From: Cyrtodaria siliqua
Taxonomy: Eukaryota; Mollusca; Bivalvia; Adapedonta; Hiatellidae
NCBI GenBank assembly: GCA_037043455.1
Contig: JAWPHD010003090.1
Span: 1 to 64,000, forward strand
DNA length: 64,000 bases
Direction: 5' to 3'
The notes below the pieces were generated by a model. That model was given only the letters and a program-made list of their open reading frames with translations, did not search any database and had not been told where the DNA came from. A program made the position numbers and the translations under genes. Each line of letters starts with the position of its first letter. Position 1 is the first letter of the stretch. Shown one piece after another: positions 43,855 through 55,800 of this stretch.

Positions 43855-45040
43855 GCCATTAATGAACATCTGACGCGACGTCTTTAATACTCAAATTCGC
43901 CATGACCAGTTGAAAATGATATAACAAATAAAAACTCAAAGGACCATTATACTGAAGTATAGGATCAACAGCTTAAAGGTTACGTAAAACTCGATTCATG
44001 TATATATGTCCGATCACGCAAAGCATATACGATTACAGCAAATTAAGTTCCTAAAATAGGTTCCTAACCATATATTTTTCCATTGCGACACTCACATTTT
44101 AAAATCTAAAACAATAGAAGGTTATATAGGCATAAAATCTGATAACACGTTAAAGGTATTACACAATTCCAATCACGCACATACCCATAAAAATATGAAC
44201 AAACGACGATAAAGAGAAAAAAAATGTTTTCTTTACAAAAACTATTCGTGGACCTATGTGTTTACACTGATACTAATAAAAAGGCCAGGCATAAGTTTGT
44301 TATAATTCATATCATTCATAAAATTTGCACATTTCAAAATATGGAAAAACATGAAAATTTATTACTCGTGTTTCATACTGATTGCGTCATGTAATTACTC
44401 GTGCTAGATTCACGTCATTCACATGTTACCACGATTTCCGCCACAACAATTGAGCACGTGTGCACAGCCTTGTGGTATCCGGCTTATTAAAACTCAAACT
44501 ATAACGCTATATTACGACGGAACAATTTACCTTGATGTTTTCGTTACATTGCGATATTCCGGTTTTTCAGTAAAACACACTTAATAAGTGTCACTTCTAC
44601 AGATTATATAATGTACTGAATACATTATTTTTGAATTGGTCCTTGTGGTGATGATGTTTATCCTATAATAGTTTGACATTGTATAATGTAGGCGAACATC
44701 TAACGCGATGTCTTTAACCCTTAATCCGCAACATATATATAATGGCCTGTTCTTTCTTTGAATTAAGACCATTCCATTTATGTGACAAAGTATTTTTATT
44801 TTTGAGAAAATGACTAATCAGCAGCCGGACATTGTAAACACTGCGAGTGGATGCAAAGGCTATTATAGTCGTTCTTAGCGGGTTATTTGTTATAATACCG
44901 AGTTCGCTATGAGCTGGTGAAAATGTAATAATAAATAAAACAAAAAGGTGCATTTGATTTAAGCATAGTGTCAACAGTTTTAATGTTACGTAGAAATCGA
45001 TAGATATATTTCCTAACACGCAAAACACATATAATTATTA
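43855..45040 (+). repeat. Direct repeats, about 190 bp at about 1-kb spacing
   Basis: 43855-44050 and 44690-45040 share GAACATCTGACGCGACGTCT or its variant. They also share GAAAATGATATAACAAATAA or a close form, a CAACAG block and ACACGCAAAACACATATA or a close form. The second is split by about 170 bp. The copies are diverged. No protein is supported. Confidence 0.5.
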
Positions 45041-45945
45041 TAGAAGCCTAATCGTATACGATTTCAATGCGATTGTCACAATCAATGAAAGATGAATACA
45101 AACTAGACGGAAACTAGACTACGCCCTACTTGGGTTGCAGGACTTAAATCATCGAATCACGTTTATTTCAACGACAGCTGGAAGCTCATAGCATGATATG
45201 TCCTAGTGTTATTTGGCATGTTTGCATAAAACAATACTAGTCCTTGAATTATGTACAGATTGAGGCGGGCCGGGACTTATGGGTCCGCGGAAACACTTAG
45301 CATTATTTGTCTCTTGCATACACTTTAAAAACGTCCCAGCTACGTCCCACCCATGCAAAAAGCACTAGTACATCCAGTCAATGCCCAGGAGCGAAGCTTT
45401 TTTTTTACAAATCTATCAGATTGAAAAAATAAATAAACGTGATTTAAACGCGTATTTTATTATTAAAACTTCCTTGACTAAGATGCAACCATGTGTACAG
45501 TCATCAATATAAACTGTACCAATTAAGAGGTATAAGACTCTGAAATGAGTGAAATACCATCTCAGAGCATCTAGAGTTAAAACAATCCAGGAGGAACATG
45601 CCCCGAACCACCCTAACCGTTAGCGGCTTCGCTGCTCAAACTCTCGCAACATGTCACTTCAGTAATTGTTTATAGTCGGTCTAAGAAAAGTGGACCTTGA
45701 TAACCCGCCACGTGTCCTCCGTTTTAACATTGGGGCTCCATATAAGATTACCCCCCCCTACCCCGCCCACACCGCCCACCCACAAACACCACACCCCACC
45801 ACCACCTACAGGTACAGAACAAAATATTTATATAAACAAAAATGTGACCATCTATATATTAAATTAAATCTTTATTCAATTGTGAATGGTTCCAGAATCA
45901 AGAATACTCGAGTCGACCTCTGATTTTCATCTGTGCACTGCTGAC
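45041..45945. other. Stretch without recognised gene; C-rich tract
   Basis: A C-rich simple tract (TACCCCCCCCTACCCCGCCC-like) is at 45750-45805. The ORF at 45666-45923 runs through it and shows only compositional bias. Confidence 0.35.
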
Positions 45946-46340
45946 AATGTCAAGGCAGCCATTTTAACTGCCAAACGACATGCATTTGTTTATGAGTGAA
46001 ATCTTTCTTACCAGGAAGCCAAATAATTGAACATTTTATGGAAGTAAGGGGATATATTGTGCAGAGATTGAGGTAAGTTACCTTTGTGAATGTTGGATTA
46101 ATACTTGCGTTGAAGCTGTACGAACTAATGTTCTGTACATTAGCACGTTCGATCCGTGTCAAAAGGTGCTTGTATGGATTTTTTGTTGACCTCCATACTC
46201 GAAAAACACTATTGATTTTGCTGAAAATGCCTACATTTGTGTTTGGTGAATAGGTTTTAAATATAATGAACATAAAATGAACGGTAACGCGTATTATATT
46301 GTTTACTGATAAAAGCAAGTTCAGCTGATTCGTTACTACC

Positions 46341-46444
46341 GATGATTTGATACCGTTGTATGCACTGTATTTCATTATTTTATTTTGAGAAGAAGGTTTT
46401 GTATATTCCAACGTCTCTCCGTCAACAATTGCTTCAAGCGACAT
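46341..46444 (-). CDS. Possible first coding exon (35 codons)
   Basis: The reverse ORF begins MSLEAIVDGETLEYTKPSSQ and continues NKIMKYSAYNGIKSS up to a possible donor TCATCG|GTAGTA at 46341. Beyond that the frame stays open to 45950 but turns into AT-driven composition, as in an intron. The first part has balanced, protein-like composition and lies just downstream of promoter-like motifs. The family is not recognised, and no downstream exon can be assigned. It could also be a chance ORF. Confidence 0.28.
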
Positions 46445-46489
46445 ATCCTCAATAACAATTTAGTTAATTTAAACCGAACTTCACATGGA

Positions 46490-46555
46490 AAATTATGACG
46501 TCAATGTTTTTCAAATTGGTTAAAATAAGTTGTCGCATCCAAAATGGCCGCAATT
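46490..46555 (-). promoter_or_regulatory. Promoter-like motifs (CRE and YY1-type)
   Basis: A full cAMP-response-element palindrome TGACGTCA is at 46496-46503. GCGGCCATTTTGG (reverse strand, about 46540-46552) matches the YY1-type CCAT core. Both lie 50-110 bp upstream of the ATG at 46444. These motifs are common in animal promoters; function here is inferred. Confidence 0.3.
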
Positions 46556-46769
46556 ACCATACAAACTTGAAACCTTAAAACATCTTCTTCTTTAGGACCA
46601 CGAAACAGATTTCGACAGTTTTTCTTTATTAACTAATTTTGTTCCAATGAAGTCACTGGGGTTGAAAATGGCCGCGACCCGGAGGTCCACCGTTTGTGTT
46701 TAGAGATTTTGCACATTTTACATAAAAATGTACAGAGAAATTTTTGAAAATTCTTGTCCAAAACCATAC

Positions 46770-47312
46770 TATAGATATAAAAATTGAACAGGAAAAGTAG
46801 CATTCAAGGACGACAGTCAGCCACAAACACACAAAGAAACAAAGAAAAAAACTTTAAAGATGAATAAAAGGCCAAATAAGATATTACAAACACAAAAGGG
46901 TTGACAATAGGGTTACCGACTTGGAACGGTCAGTGGCAAAAAAGACCGCTGGGTGTTTAAACCAGGTTCTAGGGTGCACCAAACCTCAAACTTACCCTAC
47001 TGTCATCCCAATAAAACGGGACAGTGAAAATAAAGAAATTCATGCCATGAACTATTCTCTAACCAACAAGGCAGCATTAATAGGCAATATAAGTAAAACA
47101 CAAAGATGCTTGTGTATATATAAATACAAAGAAAACAATAGCCTAAAATGCCACAAAGAAGGTATTCAATGACTTGGCAGAAACCAGAGCAACAAGAAAA
47201 CAAGCAGTTGGGGCACGACAAGACAAGATTGTAGACAAACATCAAACGACACTGTCCTTTTGGGCTTTAGGTAGACATCATCATAGCGTCGACAGCCTGT
47301 CCGGTCATCGCA
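46770..47312 (-). mobile_element. PLE 3' UTR with RT stop region
   Basis: ATATAAAAATTGAACAGG leads into a nearly full 3' UTR (GGTTGACAATAGGGTTACCG, CGGTCAGTGGCAAAAAAGAC paired with CGCTGGGTGTTTAAACC). It runs to the C-terminal RT codons (CAGCCTGTCCGGTCATCG at about 47291). The similarity stops at about 47312. Confidence 0.8.
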
Positions 47313-47364
47313 CAATTAAATATTGTAAAGGCGTAGAGCTCTCATATATTGCTTGTTACATCAG

Positions 47365-47595
47365 CTTATGATTCTCTAAATGGTGACATTGTGGTTAAAT
47401 TTGGCCCCATCCATTGGGTCACAGTTTCGCATAGAATTATATAGGAGAATCTTCAAAATAATATTCATCTCTGAAATTACAAGAGTCAGAGGTTTATTAT
47501 TTACCACAAGCTTATGTTTCTCTATCAAGTTGCTGAAATGATGACACGGAGGTCAAATTTGAGCCCGCCCCATGGTTCACATGTTTTAAATAGAC
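47365..47595. repeat. Two-copy degenerate repeat, about 140 bp
   Basis: GCTTATGATTCTCTAAATGG at 47363 and GCTTATGTTTCTCTATCAAG at 47510 are each followed by GGTTAAATTTGGCCC or GGTCAAATTTGAGCC and a CCAT-containing block. Confidence 0.5.
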
Positions 47596-47789
47596 ATCTC
47601 TGCCAAGGTTGAGCAGTAAAAGATGCACAGTCATTTAGTTCCACCGAATAATCTCAACCTTTCAGAATAAATCACTGAATGCATTATGGGATTCACTTTG
47701 GTATTCACCTTTTTGAGCAACTATCAGGATTTTCCCCAAAAGCTCTGACATTTTGCATACTGCATTACATTATGGTGTTACTAAAAGTA

Positions 47790-48110
47790 GATATAAAAGT
47801 CGAACAGGAAATATACCATTCAAGGACCACAGTCAACCACAAACTCGTACAGAAACAAGCACTATTACTTTATAGTTATCCCAATAAACGGGACAGTGTA
47901 AATAAAGATATCCCCGCGAGGTCATATTTGTAACAAACAACGAGGCATTAATAGGCAATATAAATATAACACATAAATGATCATGCATATATGCATATAA
48001 ACAGCAAAAGCATAGAAAGCCATTAAGCAAGTACTCAGTGACTTGGCAGAAGCCAGAGCAACAAGATAGCAACCCGTTAAGGGTACGACAAGACAAGATT
48101 AAAGACAATC
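47790..48110 (-). mobile_element. PLE 3' UTR, shortened
   Basis: AGATATAAAAGTCGAACAGG begins the tip. The hairpin core is missing: ACTATTACTTTATAGTTATC joins to AATAAACGGGACAGTGTAAA. GACTTGGCAGAAGCC and ACGACAAGACAAGATT follow. It fuses at about 48110 with a reverse family-A repeat. Confidence 0.75.
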
Positions 48111-48114
48111 GCTC

Positions 48115-48300
48115 CAAGTTTGGAAATGATCGGATGAAAATGATATAATGTTAACGAGAAAAATAGCATACTTAAGACAATCAAGGGCCATAACTCTGGT
48201 GTTAATGGTCCGAACTGGCTGGTTTTCGAAATTCTCTGCGCTTTCATTAATATGTAGAATCTGGCAAAATTTGGGAAAGATCGCATGAAAGGCCCTTTCA
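48115..48300 (-). repeat. Family A repeat, reverse orientation
   Basis: CAAGGGCCATAACTCTGGTG and GGCTGGTTTTCGAAATTCTC are the reverse complement of blocks in the array at 590-1330. Confidence 0.7.
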
Positions 48301-48339
48301 ACCAGTAATGATAAAACTGAGAAAAACGGTGATTTAGAA

Positions 48340-48515
48340 ATCACAGTACTCAAACGCAACATCACCGTAATTCCGCACTGCACCACAAACAAAAGGGAGG
48401 AAATTAAATGTACACTGGAAAGGACAAAACACAACACAACGAGTGGTGAAGACCGGGTTACCCACTTGGAACGGTCAGTAGACAATAAGGCCTACTGGTT
48501 AACTTAAGAACATTT
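48340..48515 (-). mobile_element. Divergent relative of the PLE 3' UTR
   Basis: The sequence differs from the main family, yet the reverse strand keeps the same order: GTTAACCAGTAGGCC, then TTATTGTCTACTGACCGTTC, then CAAGTGGGTAACCC. The hairpin arms here are CAGTAG and CTACTG, where the main family has CAGTGG and CCACTG, a compensated base-pair change. It indicates a second PLE family with a conserved RNA stem. Confidence 0.5.
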
Positions 48516-48929
48516 ACTACAGTTTCTTCATATTTTTTCGCATGAACAATGTTTTTAAGATTTGGTTCATAGATAGAATGGTATATCCTAAGCATATTTC
48601 AGCTTTAAAAATAATAGGTCATGAACTTGATTTTTGAGATATCTTAAATATATAACACAACTTTCATTTTTGGCAAATTTTCTATAATATCAGAAAAAAC
48701 TAAATTCGGCAAAATACGATAAATTTAGTAAGTAAAATCAAATCGAACTGCATTAATTTAATTCAAGCTCCGATAGTTATAACCCTAAAATTTCTAAAAT
48801 TGTATGGATTTTGGAACAAAAGATCGCAGATTATTTTCTTTAACTGCTAAGTTCTACATACCCCGCTTTTTTTTTATTTAAATGGATCATTAGTGTTATT
48901 TTTTATTTAAACTAATCAGTAATGATATT

Positions 48930-49100
48930 TGTACTGGTCCTTTGGGATCAACGAGCCCAATATAGGTTGCTTTGAAGTAAATTACCGACGATGCTGGGGG
49001 TCGTGGAAGGTGTTACTTCGTACATTACCTGTTATGAACAGACACAATAAAACCGAGTATTCTACTTTAATATATTGCTTGTGTTTGTTGCTTCCAAAGG
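48930..49100 (+). repeat. Hairpin-family copy
   Basis: GGTCCTTTGGGATCAACGAG, then TTACCTGTTATGAACAG and ACACAATAAAACCGAGT. The order of blocks is the same as at 234-540 but without the internal expansion. Confidence 0.6.
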
Positions 49101-49399
49101 AGTTCCCTTATCAGTATTTATTTCCACATGTGTAAAAATGGTATACAGTCATTAAGTCAGTAGTATTTAATGTTAATTCTTACCTTTCAGGCAGACATTT
49201 ATGCAAGTTTCTTATTTAAGTATGAAAAAGCTATAGCGTCTAAACCAATAAATCTGTCCGTGGTCTGTACCAGCATACTGAATACTGAAACAAAACTATA
49301 CTTCATTTCAGCGTATTAAATTTCAGAATGAGGATCATAATAATTTAATCTAGTAACAAATATTTAAAATTTGAAAAAAGTATGTCATGTGTATACAAA

Positions 49400-49510
49400 T
49401 AAATACTGAAAAGGGGATCCCTTGGAAGCAACAAACACAAACAGGAGATAAAAGTAGCAAAGTCGGTTTTATTGAGTCTGTTCATGTGAGGTAATGTCGA
49501 GCATGCTTAA
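49400..49510 (-). repeat. Hairpin-family copy, reverse
   Basis: GGGGATCCCTTGGAAGCAAC, GTAGCAAAGTCGGTTTTATT and GAGTCTGTTCATGTGAGG. It closely resembles 28020-28130. Confidence 0.6.
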
Positions 49511-50640
49511 GTCGCTCTTAGACAGGTATGATGCGCTTTATCAACTGTAGGAAATATACATATATCGATTATGTGTGTACACAACCACGCTATTATCCTG
49601 TCTTCAAAGCTCAAATTGCGAAGACTGTAAATACATCATATCAGAAGAAAATATATTACAATAAAATCCACATCCAGAGAAATTAGGAAAGATACACGTA
49701 TATATATTGTAAAACTTTATAAAACATATATTTAGAAACACATTAGAATGTATCCAGAATTGTACTGAACAACCATATCAGTTTATAGTACGACCAGAAA
49801 ACCCGAGGGACGAATACACAATGTTACATACATTTGGTGACGTGTAATATTTTGCGATCCAACATATTAAAATTATGTTGGATTAAAAACTATTTTGTTT
49901 TATAAAGCAAATAGTTACAGTGAAATGCCTTTCGTTTATTATTTCACAAACATTTTTAAAAAGTAAGGTACTTTATTTATCTCTAAACTGCCATTGATAT
50001 ATGACTTATTTAGATACTGTTTAAATTGTGTTTGAAAAGTCCAAACAGTCTTACGTCCCAAATGGTAGCTTAAACATTGAACACACCAGAGTCACGTATA
50101 CGTATACCGTAACGTATACGGGAAGATATACCCAATTCAATTCCCATACCCTCCAAGTATAGGATCGTCACAAATAAAGACACTTGATGCAACGAATTCA
50201 CATAAACGGCATCCACTGCCAGTGAGATTGAACCTATGACTTTTGAATTCCTCTCAAAAACACACACTACTCCGCGGCATTTTACTGAGCTGTTCACGAC
50301 TAAAGACGAGAGAGCGCGCCTACCTTACTGCTAAACTAAAAAAGTGAGAACGGGCAGAATGAGTATTAAATTTATTTTCTTCAAACGCATTTAAATAAAT
50401 GAAATAATTGATGGAGAATAATTTTAGCCCAATACATTATTTATTTAACAGTTCTTTTGATTTTTCCCTTTCTTGGTGACAAACATGAAAATGGACGCCA
50501 TTTCCATATAGTAGTGATTCAGTGCAGAAAAAAACGTCCCGTTTCATTCCCCGTTTCCGGTTAGGTACAATTTATAAATGGGTTTATCTGCCGTATAATT
50601 GCATTAATTCATATGATAATTCCACTACTATTGGAATTCA
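49511..50640. other. Stretch without recognised feature
   Basis: AT-rich. A run of overlapping ACGTATACGG-type words occurs at 50093-50120. Nothing codable is recognised. Confidence 0.3.
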
Positions 50641-50830
50641 GCTGTGTTTCTTACTGCATGATCTTCGTCTGATAAGTACATACCTATTACTACCTGTGGT
50701 TAACTCAATGGTCCCGTACTGATTGCATTTCCTATCCGCATCGACTAGGGGAAGGTGCTGACAGATAGCTTTATTTTAAATAAGTTGTTCGTTAATTTCT
50801 GATGTTTGTGGATTTTGGGGAAAATACAAC
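50640..50830 (+). repeat. Third relative of the paralogous-segment tail
   Basis: TAAGTACATACCTATTACTA, CCTGTGGTTAACTCAATGG and TCGACTAGGGGAAGGTGCTG match the tails at 25999-26070 and 33057-33125. A weaker piece is at 28728-28765. Confidence 0.55.
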
Positions 50831-51725
50831 GCAGACGAGGAGAGTTACTCTTATGAGCAAAATACCAAACTATTAATTGTCTTATGCTTTCCGTAGAAAG
50901 TCTCCGTGTGTCCCATCATTATGGTACTGCGCTTCACTGGTCCTTTGGGATCATTTGTTAGGTTTATGGAGGCAAATAAAGTTTCTTGTAGTTTTTCTTC
51001 TTCTTCTTTGTTTGTGTATATGGAAAATAAATGGGCGAACAAACACACACAAAAATGAAATAGCTTAAAAAAAAGAATTGCATGAATATCATGTATTTGT
51101 GATCAATAAATTGAAGACATTTTTAAACGATTTTGATAATTAAACTCAAACTCACAAATTGCATATGTAAATGCCATTGTAGTATTTCTTTTATTAAACT
51201 ATTGCAAATAAAAATATGCCAATTAACAGTACCGAGAGAAGTGATATTTCAGTTTTGGGTTGAGAAAAATGCAATTAAGAAGTAAACGTAGTTTTAAAGA
51301 AAACTCAGCCTGGAAAATAATATACGTCTCAAAGCTACAGAAAGAGACATTCATGATATTAACATCTTTAACAGAATACTACGTTTTCATCTGCCGAATG
51401 TTAACACATGTTCACATTTTGAAACTGGTATACATGCTACAACTAAGTCCCATGCATTCGCACCATGTTACAATACAAGGAAGTCTATGCTTTCTGCAAG
51501 TACAGTGTAAAGTAAGTTTCGCAAGATACATTCGAATTTATAAAGGAACATAAGGGTCATCTGTTATAACTGGTCTTATAACAAAGTCCGAGCAGTACCA
51601 TCCATATTCTAAAGGTATGTAAGACTTTCCGAGGTCCTTGTTTGCACGTGTTGGTATGCACGCACATGTTGTACTGCTGCTGCTGCATATGTATGGGGTA
51701 TACCGCTCATCAAGAGCTGACCAGT
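50831..51725. other. Stretch without recognised feature
   Basis: A lone GGTCCTTTGGGATCATTTG at 50938 is a relic of the hairpin family. The 97-codon ORF at 51260-51553 has no motif that I recognise. Confidence 0.3.
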
Positions 51726-51727
51726 CG

Positions 51728-51867
51728 AATCCACAATGCTATAGGATAGACATACAACACGCCGTTGTAATGAGACACTGGATTATTATTAACTGATATC
51801 CATTGATAATTATTCCAGGGTCTCATTACAACGGCTTGTTGTATGCCCTCCTACTGCGTTGTGGATT
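51728..51867. repeat. Long hairpin, about 60-bp arms, short loop
   Basis: The left arm contains AATCCACAATGCTATAGGAT, ACATACAACACGCCGTTGTA and ATGAGAC. The right arm (51807-51867) is its reverse complement with few mismatches. The loop is only about 15 bp (ACTGATATCCATTGA). It is probably a palindromic MITE; a hairpin-RNA precursor is possible. Confidence 0.85.
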
Positions 51868-51869
51868 GG

Positions 51870-53325
51870 ATTGGAAAATCTCACCATCAGTTTTTTACTG
51901 TAGACCATATAGACAACCTGCTGTTTAAAATAATATTTAACTACCGTCTTTCAAAACATGTCTTTCAGGATGCTCTGTCCTATTGCCATAGCGGTATCTA
52001 GATTATACTTTTCTTTCAGCAGTCAAACTACTTTGTAAATCAGTTGTTTTCATTTAACAACGATTTTCCTACTCCCAAGAACTGAAGTAAATACTGCTGC
52101 GCTAGTCTTTCAAACCTCCTTGCAACATTGCCTTTGTATCACCCTGTGTTAACTTGAATCACGTGTAACACTCGTTAGCTGCTGTATATTTAAGGACTAT
52201 TGATCTGCCGTCTTTATATAAAAACAAACTCCAAAATGGATAGGGTATGGTCAAGTGAAATTTTTAACCAAATGAATACTTTAGGCATGAGCAATGTCAA
52301 CCATAAACTACATGACAGTAATTCAATATTATTTACCTGAACATAATATCAGAAACAATAAGTATATGGATGAAATTGTCCCCTTTATATCCGAAAAGTA
52401 TGACGCAATTTTATTCAAATTTGTTTTTTAATGTCAAATAAATTGTTCCATGTATCCAGCGGGAGCAGACGAGACATCATTTCTAAATAAAATAAGCCAT
52501 GTTATCACATCATCCAAATTTCAAAGTGTACCTTGTAAAAAGGCAAAGATATTCTTTCAATGACATGTGGTTTCGAAATAATCTCAATGTTATAGTATGA
52601 TGACATTGATGGACTTTCTCTGTAAAAATGTTATAACCGGCAATTATATTTGTGGATGTGTTAAACATAACTGAGTGACTATTTTGCAGAGAAACATTGC
52701 CAGACAAAACCATTTGATCATTAGCATGTCCATATTCGAACAAAAATGGTGGTCCAAACCAAATAACAAATCTAATAAACTGTTCATCCGAACGTTTCAC
52801 CGTATCACGTTTCAGTTTACAATGTAAGTGCACGCTTTTCATGTGTATCATTTGTGTATTGAAGGCACATGGGATATAAAGAATATTTTTCTTTTTTTAA
52901 CTGTGGTGTACTTTTACAATTATGCTATACATATTTTCAGTGTGAAGGTGAATTTAACAATAATATATAATTCAATGATGGAATCAAGGGCTGATTTTGC
53001 ATATGTGAAATAAATAACTATACTCCTCGGAACACTTTTGTAGACTGTCATGTGCTTATTTAACGTTATGAGCTAGGTCAGGTTGCAGGTAAAGATTTAA
53101 TGGAAAGTGGCATAACTTTGCCGAAATGAAAAACAAAGTTATTAGACATGTGTAACGACTTTCCTTGGGGTGAGATGAAGAAGTTTATGAAGTTTCATGA
53201 ACATAATTGAAATACTTTTTAAGTTATGACCAAGATGAGGCTGCAGGTTAATGCGTGACGGACAGACGGACGAAGACGACGAATAAAGACAGATTACGGA
53301 CAAAGCGATCCCTACATGTCTGCCA
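51870..53325. other. Stretch without recognised gene
   Basis: A 113-codon reverse ORF at 52510-52851 has no recognised domain. A GACGGACAGACGGACGAAGA tract at 53258-53278 resembles the one at 30640-30665. Confidence 0.3.
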
Positions 53326-53329
53326 TGCT

Positions 53330-53635
53330 ATAACTAGTTACTGACATATGATGATGAGACTGACGGTAACTAGTTACTGACAGATGCTGATGATAATGGT
53401 AACAAGTTACTGACAGATGATGATGATGGTAACTATAGTTACTGAGAGATGATGATGATGATGACGGTAACTAGTTACTAACAGATGATGATGATGGTGA
53501 TGATGATGTTGACGGTAACTAGTTAGTAACAGATGATGATGATGGTGATAATGATGTTGACGGTAACTAGTTACTGACAGATGAAGATAATGATGTTGAC
53601 GGTAACTAGTTAGTAACATATGATAATATCCGTAC
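53330..53635 (+). repeat. Minisatellite with GGTAACTAGTTACT and (GAT)n
   Basis: Seven to eight irregular units combine the palindrome GTAACTAGTTAC with CAGATGATGATGATGG-type triplet runs. Reverse ORFs rich in His come from the GAT repeat and are artefacts. Confidence 0.9.
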
Positions 53636-53716
53636 GCTCAGGAACACTCAGTGGACATATGCCACTCAAAAGTCAACACATTTTTTGTGTACTAACCCAA
53701 ACTCATTCCTGTAGTA

Positions 53717-54390
53717 CGGAACAGAACAGAACAGAACAGAACAGATATTTTATTTAGACTTGTACAAAGTACATCGTCATTCAAAACATATATATATACA
53801 ATATACGAATATAACAAAGTCACGTAAACAGAGTATATAAATCAACTGTCAGTATAGTTTACATCATCATAGTTAGAGGATGAACAATATTATATTTATA
53901 CTAAGCATTCTAAATAGAAAGTCTAACATATAAAGCACATTTTATATATCTCGCTAAATTTAGTAATATATCATTGTTTGAAGTTGTTTTCATCGATTCT
54001 AAATGTACATCACTTTTTTGGGAAGTCCATGTTTCAAATAAAATGATAATATCGTTTTTGGTAATGATATCAAGAAAATTATCATTGTCTCTCTTATTTC
54101 TAGCAAAGCCATTGACGTTCCATGAGAGTATACGTAGCTCACCCTCATCGTACTCCTAGTCCCGCACTGGTTTTCCATTAATGTAAAGTGTGTCGTACGC
54201 CACCCACGCTGTCTTGCCCTCCTGTCGTGCTGCTTTGATCTTGGGTAAAAGTATTTTTCTCTTGTCCACGACCTCCTTAGGGAATTGTTCATATACAAAG
54301 TATGGAGTACCTTGGATCTCCTTCCATTGCTTACGCACTAGTTCTCTCTCCTTAAACAAGTACGCATATAAAACGCACGATGGTCATATG
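53717..54390 (-). pseudogene. Internally deleted LINE: ORF1 end, ORF2 endonuclease start, 3' tail
   Basis: In reverse, 54385-54156 gives KERELVRKQWKEIQGTPYF, VYEQFPKEVVDKRKILLP and DTLYINGKPVRD then stop, which resembles the C-terminal end of LINE ORF1 proteins. A few bases later, in another frame, DEGELRILSWNVNGFARNKR and NDIIILFETWTS begin an apurinic-type endonuclease domain (ORF2), as in non-LTR retrotransposons. At about 53945 the ORF stops making sense. The rest is a 3' UTR ending in AAATAAAATATCTGTTCTGT followed by TTCTG repeats (plus-strand ACAGA repeat at 53720-53744). The RT is entirely missing. Confidence 0.7.
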
Positions 54391-54789
54391 TGATTGTGCT
54401 AGGACAATGTTTCACGTTTCTTCATTTCAGAGCGCATAAAATACCACCAAAATAAAGATGGATTCTGTTTTTAAAACTGAGGTTTTCGTTTTTGGGCAGC
54501 GTATGTTCCCATACTCGTTGAAACGTTTGACTATTGTGTTGAAGATGAACTTTAACGAAACAATTTACAGCTAATATGTACCAGTACTTAAAAGATACTT
54601 TTCCAGTTGAAACGAAAATAGACAAGGAAATGGACTTACTGTCTGAAATTTGCTCTTCCTACACACTTAGCAATAACTTTTGTGTTACTTATTTCCCTAA
54701 TGAACATGAATTACAATAATTCAAGCCCTTAATTTATTTGGACATTGATGAATGCATGCTTTAGGGCCACATGGAACTTTTAGACATTA

Positions 54790-55150
54790 TTAAGTACACT
54801 AACACAAATACATACCAACACTTATACACTATTTTTAGGTTTTTGAACAGCGAACTTAACGTTATCTCTACAAAATAAGCATAATAACATACAGATAAAG
54901 TAGGCAGTAACATACAATGCATGGACCTACTTCAAAAGAGGAAAACGCTTGGAGCCTTTTTGCGAGAAATGATAATTGTAAAAACAGTATATGTTTTGCT
55001 GGAAAGGCATCACACGAAGACAATAAACTATCTTAACAAAGACTTTATTAGCCAAAGATCTGAAAAGTCAATTTTTTTTGTCTGAATGGAGTGCATGTAA
55101 GCTACGTGAATGGTTATTGTGTTAACCTGTATTAGTAAATTTCGTATCGT
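54790..55150 (+). repeat. Dispersed repeat, paralogue of 7120-7510
   Basis: Shared blocks are listed at 7120. The related block at 55960-56100 (CGCATTTAATCGAGCG, CTGAAACAAAACCACTTGAA) pairs with 8745-8800. Confidence 0.7.
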
Positions 55151-55169
55151 ATTTTTGGTTAGAAGATAT

Positions 55170-55800
55170 TTCTGGAGGGTATTTCCTTAATTACACAATG
55201 CCGTTTAATTTGGATGGTCGGCATGGTGTCGCTATATTGTGACGAGGTGGGGTATCATATCATGTTTCTACGACGTAGTATACCATAATGGCAGCATGAT
55301 ACAGAGCAGCATAGAGACACAACAACTAGAAAACTCCGTGATATGACTGAAACATTGTTAAAAGTAACGTTAAACCCCGTACTCATTAATATGGATGACA
55401 AAATGGCAAAACAATAGCGTTTTGACACTGTCCGTTCGAAGGTAATACTATTTCGTCACCATTTTACGTTTGTGGTGTCGTATACTTTGCTTATATTTAC
55501 CTTAGTTAAACTGATTTATTTTACATCGATTGTAATGAAAGCTCTATTAACTTATTTTAATCACTCTCGATGTCTTCCTGGGTAAAACCAGTACTAAGGA
55601 AATGCAGATAAAGTGTCTTGCTCAGGGACACAACACATATGATCATGGCGGGGATCGAAACCACGACTTTTCGATCGTGGGTCCAATGCTATTCCACTAG
55701 ACTACATTTATCTTAGTAATTGTTGTTTGTTTTGAATGCGTATCTTTGCTTGATTGCGTTCTATGCTTTGAATGTTACATTTCTTGTTCGGCTTTTGTAT
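55170..55800 (+). mobile_element. Strongly decayed PLE 3' UTR hosting a SINE
   Basis: TTCTGGAGGGTATTTCCTTA and CCGTTTAATTTGGATGG resemble the GGCGGGGATTTC and CCGTTTTATTGGGATG blocks. CACTGTCCGTTCGAAGGTAA and TTTTACGTTTGTGGTGTCGT match the core. GAATGTTACATTTCTTGTTC then GGCTTTTGTATC is the tip. The sequence is broken at about 55555-55705. Confidence 0.55.
55555..55705 (-). mobile_element. tRNA-derived SINE inside the PLE relic
   Basis: The reverse strand has TGTAGTCTAGTGGAATAGCA (A-box side), GTGGTTTCGATCCCCGCC (B-box) and the body GTGTCCCTGAGCAAGACACT, which is a widely conserved SINE body word, plus TACCCAGGAAGACATCGAG. The head-to-body order is intact. Confidence 0.65.

Noticed and set aside
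53407..53619. His-rich 70-residue ORF
   Set aside because: It is the reverse reading of a GAT-triplet minisatellite.
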